64,000 nucleotides of DNA from JAVHYG01 sp040390025. GTDB taxonomy: Bacteria > Pseudomonadota > Gammaproteobacteria > Diplorickettsiales > Diplorickettsiaceae. The notes under the pieces were generated by a model that saw only the letters and a list, made by a program, of their open reading frames with translations, made no database searches and was not told the origin of the DNA. The stretch covers positions 172,162-236,161 of the forward strand of contig JAZJZD010000009.1 of the NCBI GenBank assembly GCA_040390025.1. The letters run 5' to 3'. Shown here piece after piece: positions 53,701-61,600 of this stretch (position 1 is its first letter; each line of letters opens with the position of its first letter). Both the position numbers and the translations under genes were made by a program.

Positions 53701-55695
53701 ACTGCTGTAGGCATCATTGAGGTCGATGGATAATTTTATCGCCAATTTTTTAAAAGAATTTATAATGTCTATTTTTTTCTCAGAATCAATCCATAACACA
53801 TTATAATCGTAATTGGCGGCATGTTGTTTTGCATATTGTAGCGCTAGTTGTGTTTTGCCAATACCTCCCAAGCCACTGACAGCGGCTTGAGCTTCTTCTT
53901 GTAGTGGCTGTCCTAGCCCATCGGCTGGATTTAGCGAAAGCTGTGCCATTTGGGTCACGACAGTGGGTTTACTGCCAGAACCCAGTAATTGATGCAAAGC
54001 ATTTAAGGGTTGACTACGTCCGGAAAAGTTTTTTAGTGGGTGCCTTAAATTAAATATAATATTTTTGGGTGGTGTTTTGCTAGTAATAACTTTAGAAATA
54101 CTAATCCTTTCTAGGACTTGTATGGCTTCTTGCTGAACGTTGATAGAATTTAATTGATAGTCATACGGTATTAAATCGCTTGGATTTTCTGGAATATACT
54201 TGCTTTGCTCACTCGCTTTAAGCGCTCCTTGCGCATCGGTTTCCCAGCTAAGTGGACGACGATAGCCATAATGTGTGCTTTGCGGTATATTTTTTTTATA
54301 AAATGTATCAGGGCTCTTGCTTTTGATAATCACGCCTACTTTCTCAAATAGGCTGGCCGTACTGAAACTATGTCCTTCTTCATCTTGTATATGATTGCCG
54401 GTGAATCTAAGTCTGGTTTTTTTTAAGCTGGGATCAAAATAGATTTCCGATTTTCCCCAGAGAATGCCAAAAGCAATGATTTCGCTAGAAATAGCCGTGG
54501 TGGGCGTTAAATTTTCATCCAGATAATTTAATGTCCTTCCTGCAGCATCATCCGCTAGTTTATCAAGCGCTGTGTGATGCCCCGCTTTATCCGATATCCG
54601 CATAAATTGTTGTTCATAGCTTTGGAAAATTTCAATGGCAGCTTCCGCTAAGAATTCACTTAAGTCACTGCTCTTTATTTCTGAAAAGGCTTTAGTCAGC
54701 TTTTGGGCCTTTTTCTTTGGAGTAAAATATTTAGCACTTACGTTCCTCAGCGAGGCTACCACTGAGGGGATAGAGCCCACGAGGTTTTGCATTATGGTTA
54801 CACCCCATAATGCACCTACAAATCCAGTTTTCAGCTCTGTTTTTAAAGCTTCGGTGGTTAAACGATCGCCTTTAGCGATCAAATTATAAGTACCTAATCG
54901 CGTAGCAAAGGCTTGGATAAAAAATTTTACAAAGAGATCCTGCTTTTCTTTTACTTTTTCTGTTTCAGTGACTAATTTTATTTTTTTGGGGTTAGGCTCA
55001 TCCACTGTTGTACTAGGCGATATAGGGCGTGGTAACTGATTATCGGTTTCTTTAATGGGTATAGGCTGATCAGTTTGGCTTAAGCGTTGTTGGCGAATGG
55101 GATCGCTGCTTAATTTGCTGGAAAGTAATCGACGACGTTCACTAAAATGCGCGGGACTACGGTAACGTTGCAACTGATGCACTATCCAATGCGGTCCTTT
55201 GCGTTCATCGACCATACGCGTTAGATCTTCAGCGTTTTCTAAGGCCCATAAACCGCAATTAAAACCATCGATTTGTCTTGGAAAATAACCGCTTAAGTTA
55301 ACAAAGGGAATGAGGATATTTTCTAAACTTGCTTGATAATTTTCGGGAAGCCATTCTCCGAGTGTGTCTATATAGTGACCTGCATAATTTTTATTATGGC
55401 AGGTAATTACAAGAGTAACCCAATGTTGTTGCGCTAAATTTATAATCAAGGTTAATCGTGCGTTGTTAACATGCTCGGCTCTTGTTATAAAAGTGAGGAG
55501 CTGCGTACGCAACTGCTCGGGGGAACCGATAATCTCAAACGCTCTAAACGAATCTTCTTCATTTCCTTGCCTAAAGTCCAGGTACTCAAGCCGGGCTATA
55601 TCAGCGATGTCTTCTTGGGTTAGCCAATATTCATAATCTCCTTTTTTAGTCGCTGTTTCAAGTCGGTTATCTGCAAAATTAGAATTTTTTAACAT
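47722..55695 (-). CDS. Giant modular toxin-like protein: Ulp1-type protease, NB-ARC, pore-like region, furin-like sites
   Basis: A 2657-residue protein. Residues 60-160 hold a Ulp1/C48-type cysteine protease site: His91 in QQHWVTLVI, Asp110 in HYIDTLGEW, Gln141 and Cys147 in RQIDGFNCGLW. Residues 600-800 are an NB-ARC NTPase: GLGGIGKTQLAL (608-619), SLFIFDNVE (Asp690), VLITSR (713-718) and LQSLPLALQQALAYI. About 1140-1345 is hydrophobic and helical (IVGLDVGEAGIEAIEYLGYM, FTGPIGEGLGFLIIAGIQLY, KWVHLSNREKFVEGIRAFF) and resembles the TcdA/TcdB pore-forming region. About 1350-2150 is beta-rich with an internal duplication. RQRR (2171-2174) and KKTKRS (2231-2236) look like furin sites. The C-terminal 400 residues are helical, perhaps like the latrotoxin C-terminal domain. 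No signal peptide. Related architectures are known in arthropod symbionts; the host target is unknown. Confidence 0.8.
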   Translation of the reverse strand: MLKNSNFADNRLETATKKGDYEYWLTQEDIADIARLEYLDFRQGNEEDSFRAFEIIGSPEQLRTQLLTFITRAEHVNNARLTLIINLAQQHWVTLVITCHNKNYAGHYIDTLGEWLPENYQASLENILIPFVNLSGYFPRQIDGFNCGLWALENAEDLTRMVDERKGPHWIVHQLQRYRSPAHFSERRRLLSSKLSSDPIRQQRLSQTDQPIPIKETDNQLPRPISPSTTVDEPNPKKIKLVTETEKVKEKQDLFVKFFIQAFATRLGTYNLIAKGDRLTTEALKTELKTGFVGALWGVTIMQNLVGSIPSVVASLRNVSAKYFTPKKKAQKLTKAFSEIKSSDLSEFLAEAAIEIFQSYEQQFMRISDKAGHHTALDKLADDAAGRTLNYLDENLTPTTAISSEIIAFGILWGKSEIYFDPSLKKTRLRFTGNHIQDEEGHSFSTASLFEKVGVIIKSKSPDTFYKKNIPQSTHYGYRRPLSWETDAQGALKASEQSKYIPENPSDLIPYDYQLNSINVQQEAIQVLERISISKVITSKTPPKNIIFNLRHPLKNFSGRSQPLNALHQLLGSGSKPTVVTQMAQLSLNPADGLGQPLQEEAQAAVSGLGGIGKTQLALQYAKQHAANYDYNVLWIDSEKKIDIINSFKKLAIKLSIDLNDAYSSEKESGQLIEEVYDYFARAKSLFIFDNVENAKEIKDILPKASSGNKPTVLITSRYSNWKNIATPLHLGVFTEIEARVFIKTELSIMGNAENAQITELANLLQSLPLALQQALAYINSEKILDSNFSIQNYIERFKQKQRSQELLDFDLSQHSNDPYSKTILTTWEITLEKIKQDKIIGAKAIETIQIMAYLYPDNILNSMFFQLPNNVRLSPAIHLLKAYSLINEGSEPHISTIHRLVQKVLRIKLESNHSEFEKIVQNIIYLTGDFTQNKEVMSHYFTFLLHMLEHKELTQTLDLQVNHRKILESLTYYEKDKNLLNDLFDFAYTTLSRENYLQFIGEALVIYMRYPFIIALSNILDYVDEKINQGLISLDEVKTILDFKYTITRENYKEVRFSSVPFKRAVQFNAIILVFAFEHKHFSKDPTRICQVKKKRSINTFCALSEDERLIERPLDSQQIKVHIEKVRLVANLANLALLSKDTLSALIQGDFESVAINFALLSSSRVLGKISNNLLIKGGEQLAYADEILQKELDYDAKLAASLFTDKEILLAGKRRFLGSAMKAAAPFVARSTTLFFIYNLGKGLSSNQTDFLDNLSNAAIVGLDVGEAGIEAIEYLGYMAGISEFTGPIGEGLGFLIIAGIQLYHVEKELKAIEKWVHLSNREKFVEGIRAFFNFQPSEYLEAKANNDQLVNKAIAFLKLHPEIQRYVFSAWLPAATLAKKNFVFLDRKRNLTLLTDDIPQEPQEGHLFCLAGARSPSHSKDGPWIEKQLESFIETELESLLGLEERTLYLCINTIGVEYNVNRTGNATLIALQGDATVIGAHSDTLFLINNGNQNYWAGDADDLFILQGTHITGKLQGGLGVNVVKFSDYQPNAESVLLDSQGFLCGKNTTANSREDFFVRSLQLSNSTQLDDRFSMVGITVDTSAGKNVVKLDYISIPEKSSKNLNITVKPNTVVYLLPGNSTDNIVIYKVPADQIGSAYMQSPFNDETIYQFEEFCIEGLRLSNITQLHGRKNKQDTIFTIEGITVVDTYAGENADKPDTIYITEKSSKNLNIVLRPNTIVHSLPRNTTDNRVIYKIPVDQIGNAYVQLPFNDETIHQFYFESPLDDLEALSIKNNTISLLLNYPDGCFNLTIQNTDALPPTSNAAIAKPFFILSASYLFNKNLEVKLVNEKTLYSQWHGNHSVDEIIQVVAPIAHRIDKAMLIQTPQNQTITMGSRQQEILSTDGLVVNHLVGNGEDTVYVIQIPKNRTDPFPLNDISLYNLENNTLVTTTTETLDLREVLKKAQDLCSAQSILPTIEENKEDLILTLYTNYYFSVSTGCSPLALSSYPLLKILLKNALNNYWYQDLDIILHDHPMNIIYDEDNWKLAPIPLAFTGNKNIIVITDMDIKKHFEFFILKNAGQYDFIRHNDTDLLLTNMFYNATEAELYTVLFSKFFQDSLFKEKVLSLSVTFLDASLTLNEHTQEINNAMDFYPLIKAYFNTSQVFLNQSGLFFTDVTRQPTSRQRRDVATPAPISSASSKITPDIYNLFTYLPFKMLELASFTLTRFNFANVNQLEEKSVARKKTKRSITLAKEKLNPPVYCNKNNIFTKENCWKNESPLGLLGYCSNPKQGIAWFIKTTGETTTPKLSWFAITNNGITTNTSTHYLNTQASRLSLQADHLHFSPQDGCHQVINLDKMSNTTLTTLFPYLPLEGKQWLLAEWRHEKNRQDKLLQDEIALSLFKQQSLQVGLNYLGNAGLLHTFIGDYFQTFHLKPDWREHDPSYFLARWLSAIQQLRLGGTKQTSTVAAALLETALLHPKIQAGYSFLWPNTKIRYKKQALRFCADLLQWGNLNFALLPSLLELLFADYLPIESITWGLRAALSFYSINNDPSYYYLGIALFLLPQLPLLLEHLGIPVTAYASKTLEKLTQLLIFQSLLEQLKPTPDPSRLAQRSIELQAAEQRVAKGSARAAIAIKPLVSFFKPPSVNKQDIHHPENEKHASKSTYAS
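50389..50997 (-). repeat. Internal tandem duplication in the giant gene (about 100 residues, two copies)
   Basis: Residues about 1567-1665 and 1666-1769 align: LQLSNSTQLDDR / LRLSNITQLHGR, EKSSKNLNITVKPNTVVYLL / EKSSKNLNIVLRPNTIVHSL, NDETIYQF / NDETIHQF. The DNA also aligns, with ATGGTTTCGTC at about 50410 and 50734. Confidence 0.85.
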
Positions 55696-56132
55696 AAATT
55701 AATCCAGGTACCTTTTAGACAAGAAAGTGTGATAGTTTTTTATGTGTACAGGGCTTATTAAAAAACATCGCATTTTTATAAATAGTAGGTTATTAATATT
55801 AATTAAATAAATAAATTAGTTTAAATAAAATAGATTTATTTGAATAGAAGGACACTATATTTAGTTATTATTTAAATAAAAATCGCTTAAAATCTTATTA
55901 AATCACTTTATAAATAAATCTGTTGAAGAAAATAATTATTTTTTATTATTTCGAATAATAAAAATCAATGAAAAAAACTTTTCAAATTATTGATCATACA
56001 TACCCATCAGAGGCGCTATAAAAATAATAGGAACCGTGACAAAGTAAGAGAGTATAGATGGGCACATTTAATGGTTCTAAGGAGGGCAGCTTAGCAATTA
56101 GAAAGCTAGATCGCGCAAAGGGGCTTATGGAG
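55696..56132. other. Gene-free AT-rich region upstream of the giant gene
   Basis: 437 bases with stops in all frames. It separates the divergent giant gene and tRNA-Ala and presumably holds the promoter of the giant gene near its left end. No repeat family recognised. Confidence 0.45.
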
Positions 56133-56162
56133 TTGACACAATTTGACCTTAGCGCTTAGAAT
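56133..56162 (+). promoter_or_regulatory. Probable promoter of tRNA-Ala
   Basis: TTGACA at 56133-56138 and TAGAAT at 56157-56162, spacing 18, with the tRNA starting 10 bases after the -10. Confidence 0.6.
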
Positions 56163-56172
56163 GACGGACTTT

Positions 56173-56248
56173 GGGGCTATAGCTCAGCTGGTAGAGCGCT
56201 TGCATGGCATGTAAGAGGTCAGCGGTTCGATCCCGCTTAGCTCCACCA
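56173..56248 (+). tRNA. tRNA-Ala (anticodon GGC)
   Basis: A complete 76-base cloverleaf with encoded CCA. The acceptor stem GGGGCTA pairs with TAGCTCC, the anticodon arm is CTTGC-ATGGCAT-GTAAG with anticodon GGC, and the T arm contains GGTTCGATCCC. The 3' half is repeated at 63735. It reads Ala codon GCC. Confidence 0.95.
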
Positions 56249-56305
56249 GCTAAATCAATTACTTAAGATAAGTTTACGCGGTTAATTTGCCCCCTTAAAT
56301 GGGGG
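56202..56305 (+). repeat. Direct repeat, left copy (3' half of tRNA-Ala plus downstream hairpin)
   Basis: From GCATGGCATGTAAGAGGTCA in the anticodon arm to the CCCCC-TTAAAT-GGGGG hairpin at 56290-56305. The same sequence with few changes is at 63735-63837. This looks like the att sequence of an element integrated at the tRNA gene. Confidence 0.75.
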
Positions 56306-56590
56306 AGAGCCAAATGATTTCCTATTTTAAACTTTAAACAAATTACTAATAAAGTTGGAAAGAGCAGGCAATTAAGCTGATCAAGAAATTATCAAGTCAA
56401 TTTCATGTAACAATAAATTATTTTTTATTACCCGTAAAATTAAAAAATAAATATAAATATTGGGTTTTTATTAAAAATATTATTAATTTTATGTCTGGTC
56501 AGTACAGCTTAGATACCTTATACTTTTTAAATGATTGGCGAATATTAGAGTGTAGATTTAAAAAGTATAATAAGGATATAAAAGTTGTAG
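56306..56590. other. Intergenic region before the Sel1-repeat gene
   Basis: About 285 AT-rich bases without a gene or a recognisable integrase remnant. AAGGATATAAAAG near its end can act as ribosome site for the gene at 56591. Confidence 0.4.
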
Positions 56591-58534
56591 ATGCCAAAAA
56601 ATATTTTACAAAACAGTTATTTATACCTACTTGGCTATAGAGATAATTTGAGTTTGGGAAAGTGTTTTCATTATGGACAGCACGTTAAGAAAAATTTAAA
56701 GCTCGCCCGATCGTTTTATTTAAAAGCGACTCAGCAAGGCAGCGCGGATGCTTTTTATCAACTCTATGTTTTGGCTAAAGAAGAGGGTCGCGCTAGTGAA
56801 GCTGACTATTATTTAGGCAGAAAGCATGAATGTTTAACACAATGGCAAGAGGCCTTAACAGCCTATAAGCGTGCTGGCGACGAAGGTTACGTGTTTGCTT
56901 TTTATCGCGCAGGTTTACTTTTTAAACGAAATAGGGTCTCTACTCCTTCACAGACGATAAAAAAGGACTTAGTAGCAGAATTAGCTTGGTATAGAAAGGC
57001 TGCAGCGGCCTATTCAAAACATGGCTTAAATGCATTACTGATCTTAAGTGCGAAAGAATCTAAAGCCGCATTACATCTGGCGCAAATGTATGAAAAGGGT
57101 GAAATAGGTAATAAAAAACTCCTTTCTACAGCGGTCGATTATTATAAAAAAGCCAGTAAAATGGGCGATTCCATCGCGGCTTATCGATTAGGTCAGTTAT
57201 ATGAATTAGGTGAAGAAACATTCAAAAGGAATCGACGCAAGGCGTTTACTCATTATCTAGTGGCCGCAAAAAAGCAAGATAAAAAAGCGCTAGAAGGCTT
57301 AGAAAGGGTTGTTAAAAAGCTAAATGATTCAAACTTACAATTACAACTGGCTGAACTCTATGAAAATCCTTTTCACAAAAAAGAATTAGCCTTAAAATCT
57401 TTTAAAGAATTAGCGGATAAAGGAAATCAAGTAGCTTTAGAGCGAATGAATTTACTGGCTAATCGCTATGTGAGTTGTGCTTATGAATTAGGAAGAGCTT
57501 ATGAATTAAGCCATCACTACTGTAAGGCGTTTACTTACTATTTAATAGCGGCAAAGAAACGAGATGAAAAAGCCTTAGCCGGTTTAGAAAGCGCTATTTC
57601 TAAGCTAGATGATTCAGCATTGCAATTCCAATTAGCTGACGTGTATGAGAACAATTTTAATAAAAAAGAATTAGCCCTAAAATATTTTAAAATTTTAGCC
57701 GATCAAGGCAATAAGGCCGCATCGGCTAGGATGACTGCTTTAGCGAAAACGGATGCTAATTGCGCTTATAAATTAGCAAAAACTTATGAAACGGATGCTA
57801 ACAAGGAAAAAGCCTTTCACTATTACATATTAGCTATGCAAAATGATCATAGCGGCGCGAGTGACGATTTAACCTGTTTGGCAGAATCAGGCGATGCTGA
57901 AGCACAATATACATTAGGCTACCTCTATTATCACCCACAGCGACGTTTTACAGAAGCCATACGCTGGTGTTTGCTAGCAGCAGAGCAGCAACATAGTAAA
58001 GCAACTGATTACATTAATAATATGGATTTCCCTAGCCAACATTACTTAGGTTTGGCAAAAAGCTATGAGGAAGGAGAAAAAGTCAGTAAGAATAAAGATA
58101 AAGCGTTGTATTTTTATGAAAAAGCCATGGTAGAAAAAGATAATGAGACGGCGTTTTGTTTAGGTCAGTTAAATCAATTTGATAATGAAGAAAACGCCTT
58201 TGATTATTTTGTAAAAGCAGCGCAATGGGGTCATACAGAAGCCGTCCAGCTTTTAGAGAGATTAGCCGCGGAGTTGGATCCCAATAGACAATTACAATTG
58301 GCTAATTTGTACCGAGACCCGCCATTTAATAACAAATACAAAGCACTCTATTGGAGTCGACAAGCGATTATAGCTAGCGATGTAAATTCGTCATTAGTAT
58401 CTGATGAAGCACTAATAAAACTTATAGAGGATACGAAAAAAAGTATTTCATTTAAAAATTTAAAATTATTTTCTCAAAAACTTGCTCATGAGCCGATATT
58501 AACATCACGTTCTTTATTTAACTTATTAAAATAG
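56591..58534 (+). CDS. Sel1-like repeat protein
   Basis: A 647-residue protein built almost entirely of Sel1/TPR-like repeats of about 35 residues. Clear units include AYRLGQLYELGEETFKRNRR, AEAQYTLGYLYYHPQRRF-like and HYLGLAKSYEEGEKVSKNKD. No signal peptide or membrane segment. In Legionellales Sel1 proteins such as LpnE and others act in host interaction or are effectors. It is the first gene of the tRNA-flanked segment, 86 bases before the J-domain gene in the same direction. Molecular partner unknown. Confidence 0.8.
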   Translation: MPKNILQNSYLYLLGYRDNLSLGKCFHYGQHVKKNLKLARSFYLKATQQGSADAFYQLYVLAKEEGRASEADYYLGRKHECLTQWQEALTAYKRAGDEGYVFAFYRAGLLFKRNRVSTPSQTIKKDLVAELAWYRKAAAAYSKHGLNALLILSAKESKAALHLAQMYEKGEIGNKKLLSTAVDYYKKASKMGDSIAAYRLGQLYELGEETFKRNRRKAFTHYLVAAKKQDKKALEGLERVVKKLNDSNLQLQLAELYENPFHKKELALKSFKELADKGNQVALERMNLLANRYVSCAYELGRAYELSHHYCKAFTYYLIAAKKRDEKALAGLESAISKLDDSALQFQLADVYENNFNKKELALKYFKILADQGNKAASARMTALAKTDANCAYKLAKTYETDANKEKAFHYYILAMQNDHSGASDDLTCLAESGDAEAQYTLGYLYYHPQRRFTEAIRWCLLAAEQQHSKATDYINNMDFPSQHYLGLAKSYEEGEKVSKNKDKALYFYEKAMVEKDNETAFCLGQLNQFDNEENAFDYFVKAAQWGHTEAVQLLERLAAELDPNRQLQLANLYRDPPFNNKYKALYWSRQAIIASDVNSSLVSDEALIKLIEDTKKSISFKNLKLFSQKLAHEPILTSRSLFNLLK

Positions 58535-58619
58535 AAAGTGTAGCGTTAAATATAGTGAGAATGAAGGAATGAGTGCCCAACATAAAAAATAATAACTTCA
58601 CAATTTATGGAGCATGGAA

Positions 58620-61600
58620 ATGCATAATTTGTATCAGATATTAGAAGTGAATACCAATGCGTCACTTCATGTCATTAAAAAAGCTTATCGAGATAAGGCA
58701 TTGTCCGAACACCCTGATAAGGGTGGAGATGCACAAAGAATGGCGTTATTGACAACCGCTTATCAAACTTTAAGTGATCCGCTTAAACGAAAACAGTTTG
58801 ATCAAGAATGGGAAATTTATAATGCGTCTAACGATACTGAGTTGGTATTAACCTCTTCGGGTTATTTATCCACAGCAGGTATTCCTTTCTCGATGAGTTT
58901 TAGAAAGGAGCATGTGCAGTTTATTAATCAGTACCAACAGAACCCACTGAAGAAAAATCAGCCTTCACAGTATTTACAGCCGTTTCATTCCGATCTTTAC
59001 TCATATCCAAATGCCACAGAGAAAAATCACGGCGATCTGTTTTCTTTTATTCGAGCAAAAGAGAACTTAGAAATTAACTTAAATATAAGATTTCTAACAC
59101 CTGAAAAAGCCGTTGAGTATTTTCTTAGTTTTTTAGTAGGCAATTACTCTATAAAAGATGCCCAGGACTTAAGCAAAGAATTTGCTCAAAAAATCCAGCA
59201 ATTAAACCTATTAGGGCAACAAGCCAGTTATGAGTTTCAGCTATACCAAGGTATTTATGAAATTTTATTATTGTCTGTTAAAGAAACTGAACCGACTGAA
59301 AAACTGTTATTTTCATTACAGAAAATAACAGATTACGCCAAACTAACGGCGGATCAATCTATGGCCTTTATGGCCCCTTTATTACAAAGTAAATATTTTC
59401 GCAACTTGTTTTCACAAGCACTACATTTGTATTGGTTATCCGAAGAAAAAATATTAGAGGAATCGTTTTTAAAAGCCTTTGATGGACAATCGGCGGCTGA
59501 ACGTTTAATCGAACGTTTAAAATCACAATTATCTGAAAATCGAAGCGCGCGCAAATCTAATGATCAATCGGCCAGGTTACTTCGCTATGCACGCCTATTG
59601 TTTAAGTTAGAAAAAGATCTCAATAAACGTGCGCATGTTACTACGGAAAATCGTGCAGTGTTTTATCGAGAAAAAGCCTTTCATTTACTCGATTGGCTAC
59701 CGGCTTTGCTGGGTACAGTCGGCCATTTTGTGATGGTGAATACCTTACTCCAAATCGGCATTAACTTTCAGAAAGCCGCTGCACAAGAAATAAAACCCAC
59801 ATTACGCATAGCCGATGAAAAACTCGCCACCAAAGTTTATTTGGTCGCTGTAGGTATTGGCCATCATGCAACGCCAGATGTGGAGCTGTATGCCTGCTTA
59901 CACAGTGTAAAAGCGCTAATGGCTTGTCGTTATAGTGATTCTGAGCTTAAGGAAACACTGGAAGCCTTACAACATCGCGCGCTTTGGTTAGCCGATTTAT
60001 TTCCTTTTTTCCAAGCGCCACAATCGAATAGCAATTTGCTTGCACAAGAAGATCAAGCCTTGGTCTTAATGCGTCAATTATTACATGCTTTAATCAATAA
60101 AATTGATAATAAAAAAGCTAAAACAGAAAAAGCTATTATTGATCATAGTTATGTACGCGTTTTCTATCAAGCGTATGAAGCGTGTTTGAAAAAATGGTAC
60201 CAGAAAAACTATAATCCTGAGATAGAGAAAAAATTTCGCCAGCGTTTAATGCACGAGTTACTTGAAAGTAAGCAATGGACGAGAGACGATCTCGATTACA
60301 ATCTTAATGCACCCTGGCCTCTTAACCATTTAGACGAGGCCGGTTGGACGTGTCCTAAGTCTGTCCTACCATTAGCTAAAAAAGCCAACATTCCAACGTA
60401 TAAAACAATTCATGGTGTTGAGCTGAATTATAAAACCGGAAAAATGGCGTTTATTCTCGATTATTGCCAAGAGCATGAAAAGGATTATAATCGCCTATTA
60501 ACGCTCTTCGATTTAAACGAGCTTTTTCAGCGTCGCTTGACCTCGGCTATTTTCAGTTTAGATCCCGTCGATCCCGACATGCCTTACCATCCCTTCAACC
60601 AAATGCGTTTTCTACCGTCTACGTTGCATCACTCGCAACTACTACATACCATGCTTTTGACGGATTACGTATTGAAGTTTTTAACCGTAGGACAAGAAGT
60701 GCAGCGGCGTGATCCCTATGAATTAAGACCGCTCGATAACATTACCCAGCATCTGCCAGACTATCTCAAAAAAGTGATTGATGATTTTCATGCCAGCAAT
60801 CACCAGGAATCGCTGCATCGTTTTTGGATTGAATCGGAAGAAGTGGATCTTGCTATTGATGATGCAGAGCTTAACAAGGATGGCAATGTTTTGTTTGCGT
60901 TGGGTGATATCAAAATGGTGATTAAGCACCATACACTTAAACGTGATGCGGAGGGAAATCTTGTTGATAAAGAAGGCGAAGATGAAGGTTGGGATTGCTA
61001 CGTATTGACACCCGAACAACAACGAGAATTAGAACGAGGAAAGCGAATTATTCCCGATTCCGCCTTACTGATTATAAAAGATACCTGGGAGCTTGTTTTC
61101 TGGGAAAACAACCAGGCAACACAACATTGTACCTTAGAAAAAGATAGACATCATTTAATTCGCTTGAGTAAACAAGCACGTGATGCGCAAGAAAAAGTTA
61201 AAATAGACAACTCTGAATCTTTACGTCAGATCTATCGTATTGTTCTAAAAGCCGCTAAAAAAACCGGAATACCGCACCGTTATTTACCCGAGTTTATTTT
61301 CGCACAAGAATTCACTAAATATTACAACGAATTTGCCATTTACTTTCCTGAATTTGGCCGTTTACGCGAATTAAGTAAAGCAGCAACCTTGGTCAATGTC
61401 ATGGCGGGACAACGTGCGGCCAACCAAGAAGAAATTCAACTCAGTGAAAAACGTTTACAAGATAAACACCATTGGCACGCTGAAGAACAGCTTTATTGGC
61501 AAACAACCGAGCAGGAGCTGAAAAAACTTGTCAGAGAGGACATTACAAAACAGTTTGATGCATGGCGTCGTCAGCTCTCCAAAGAAAAAATTAAGGAAGA

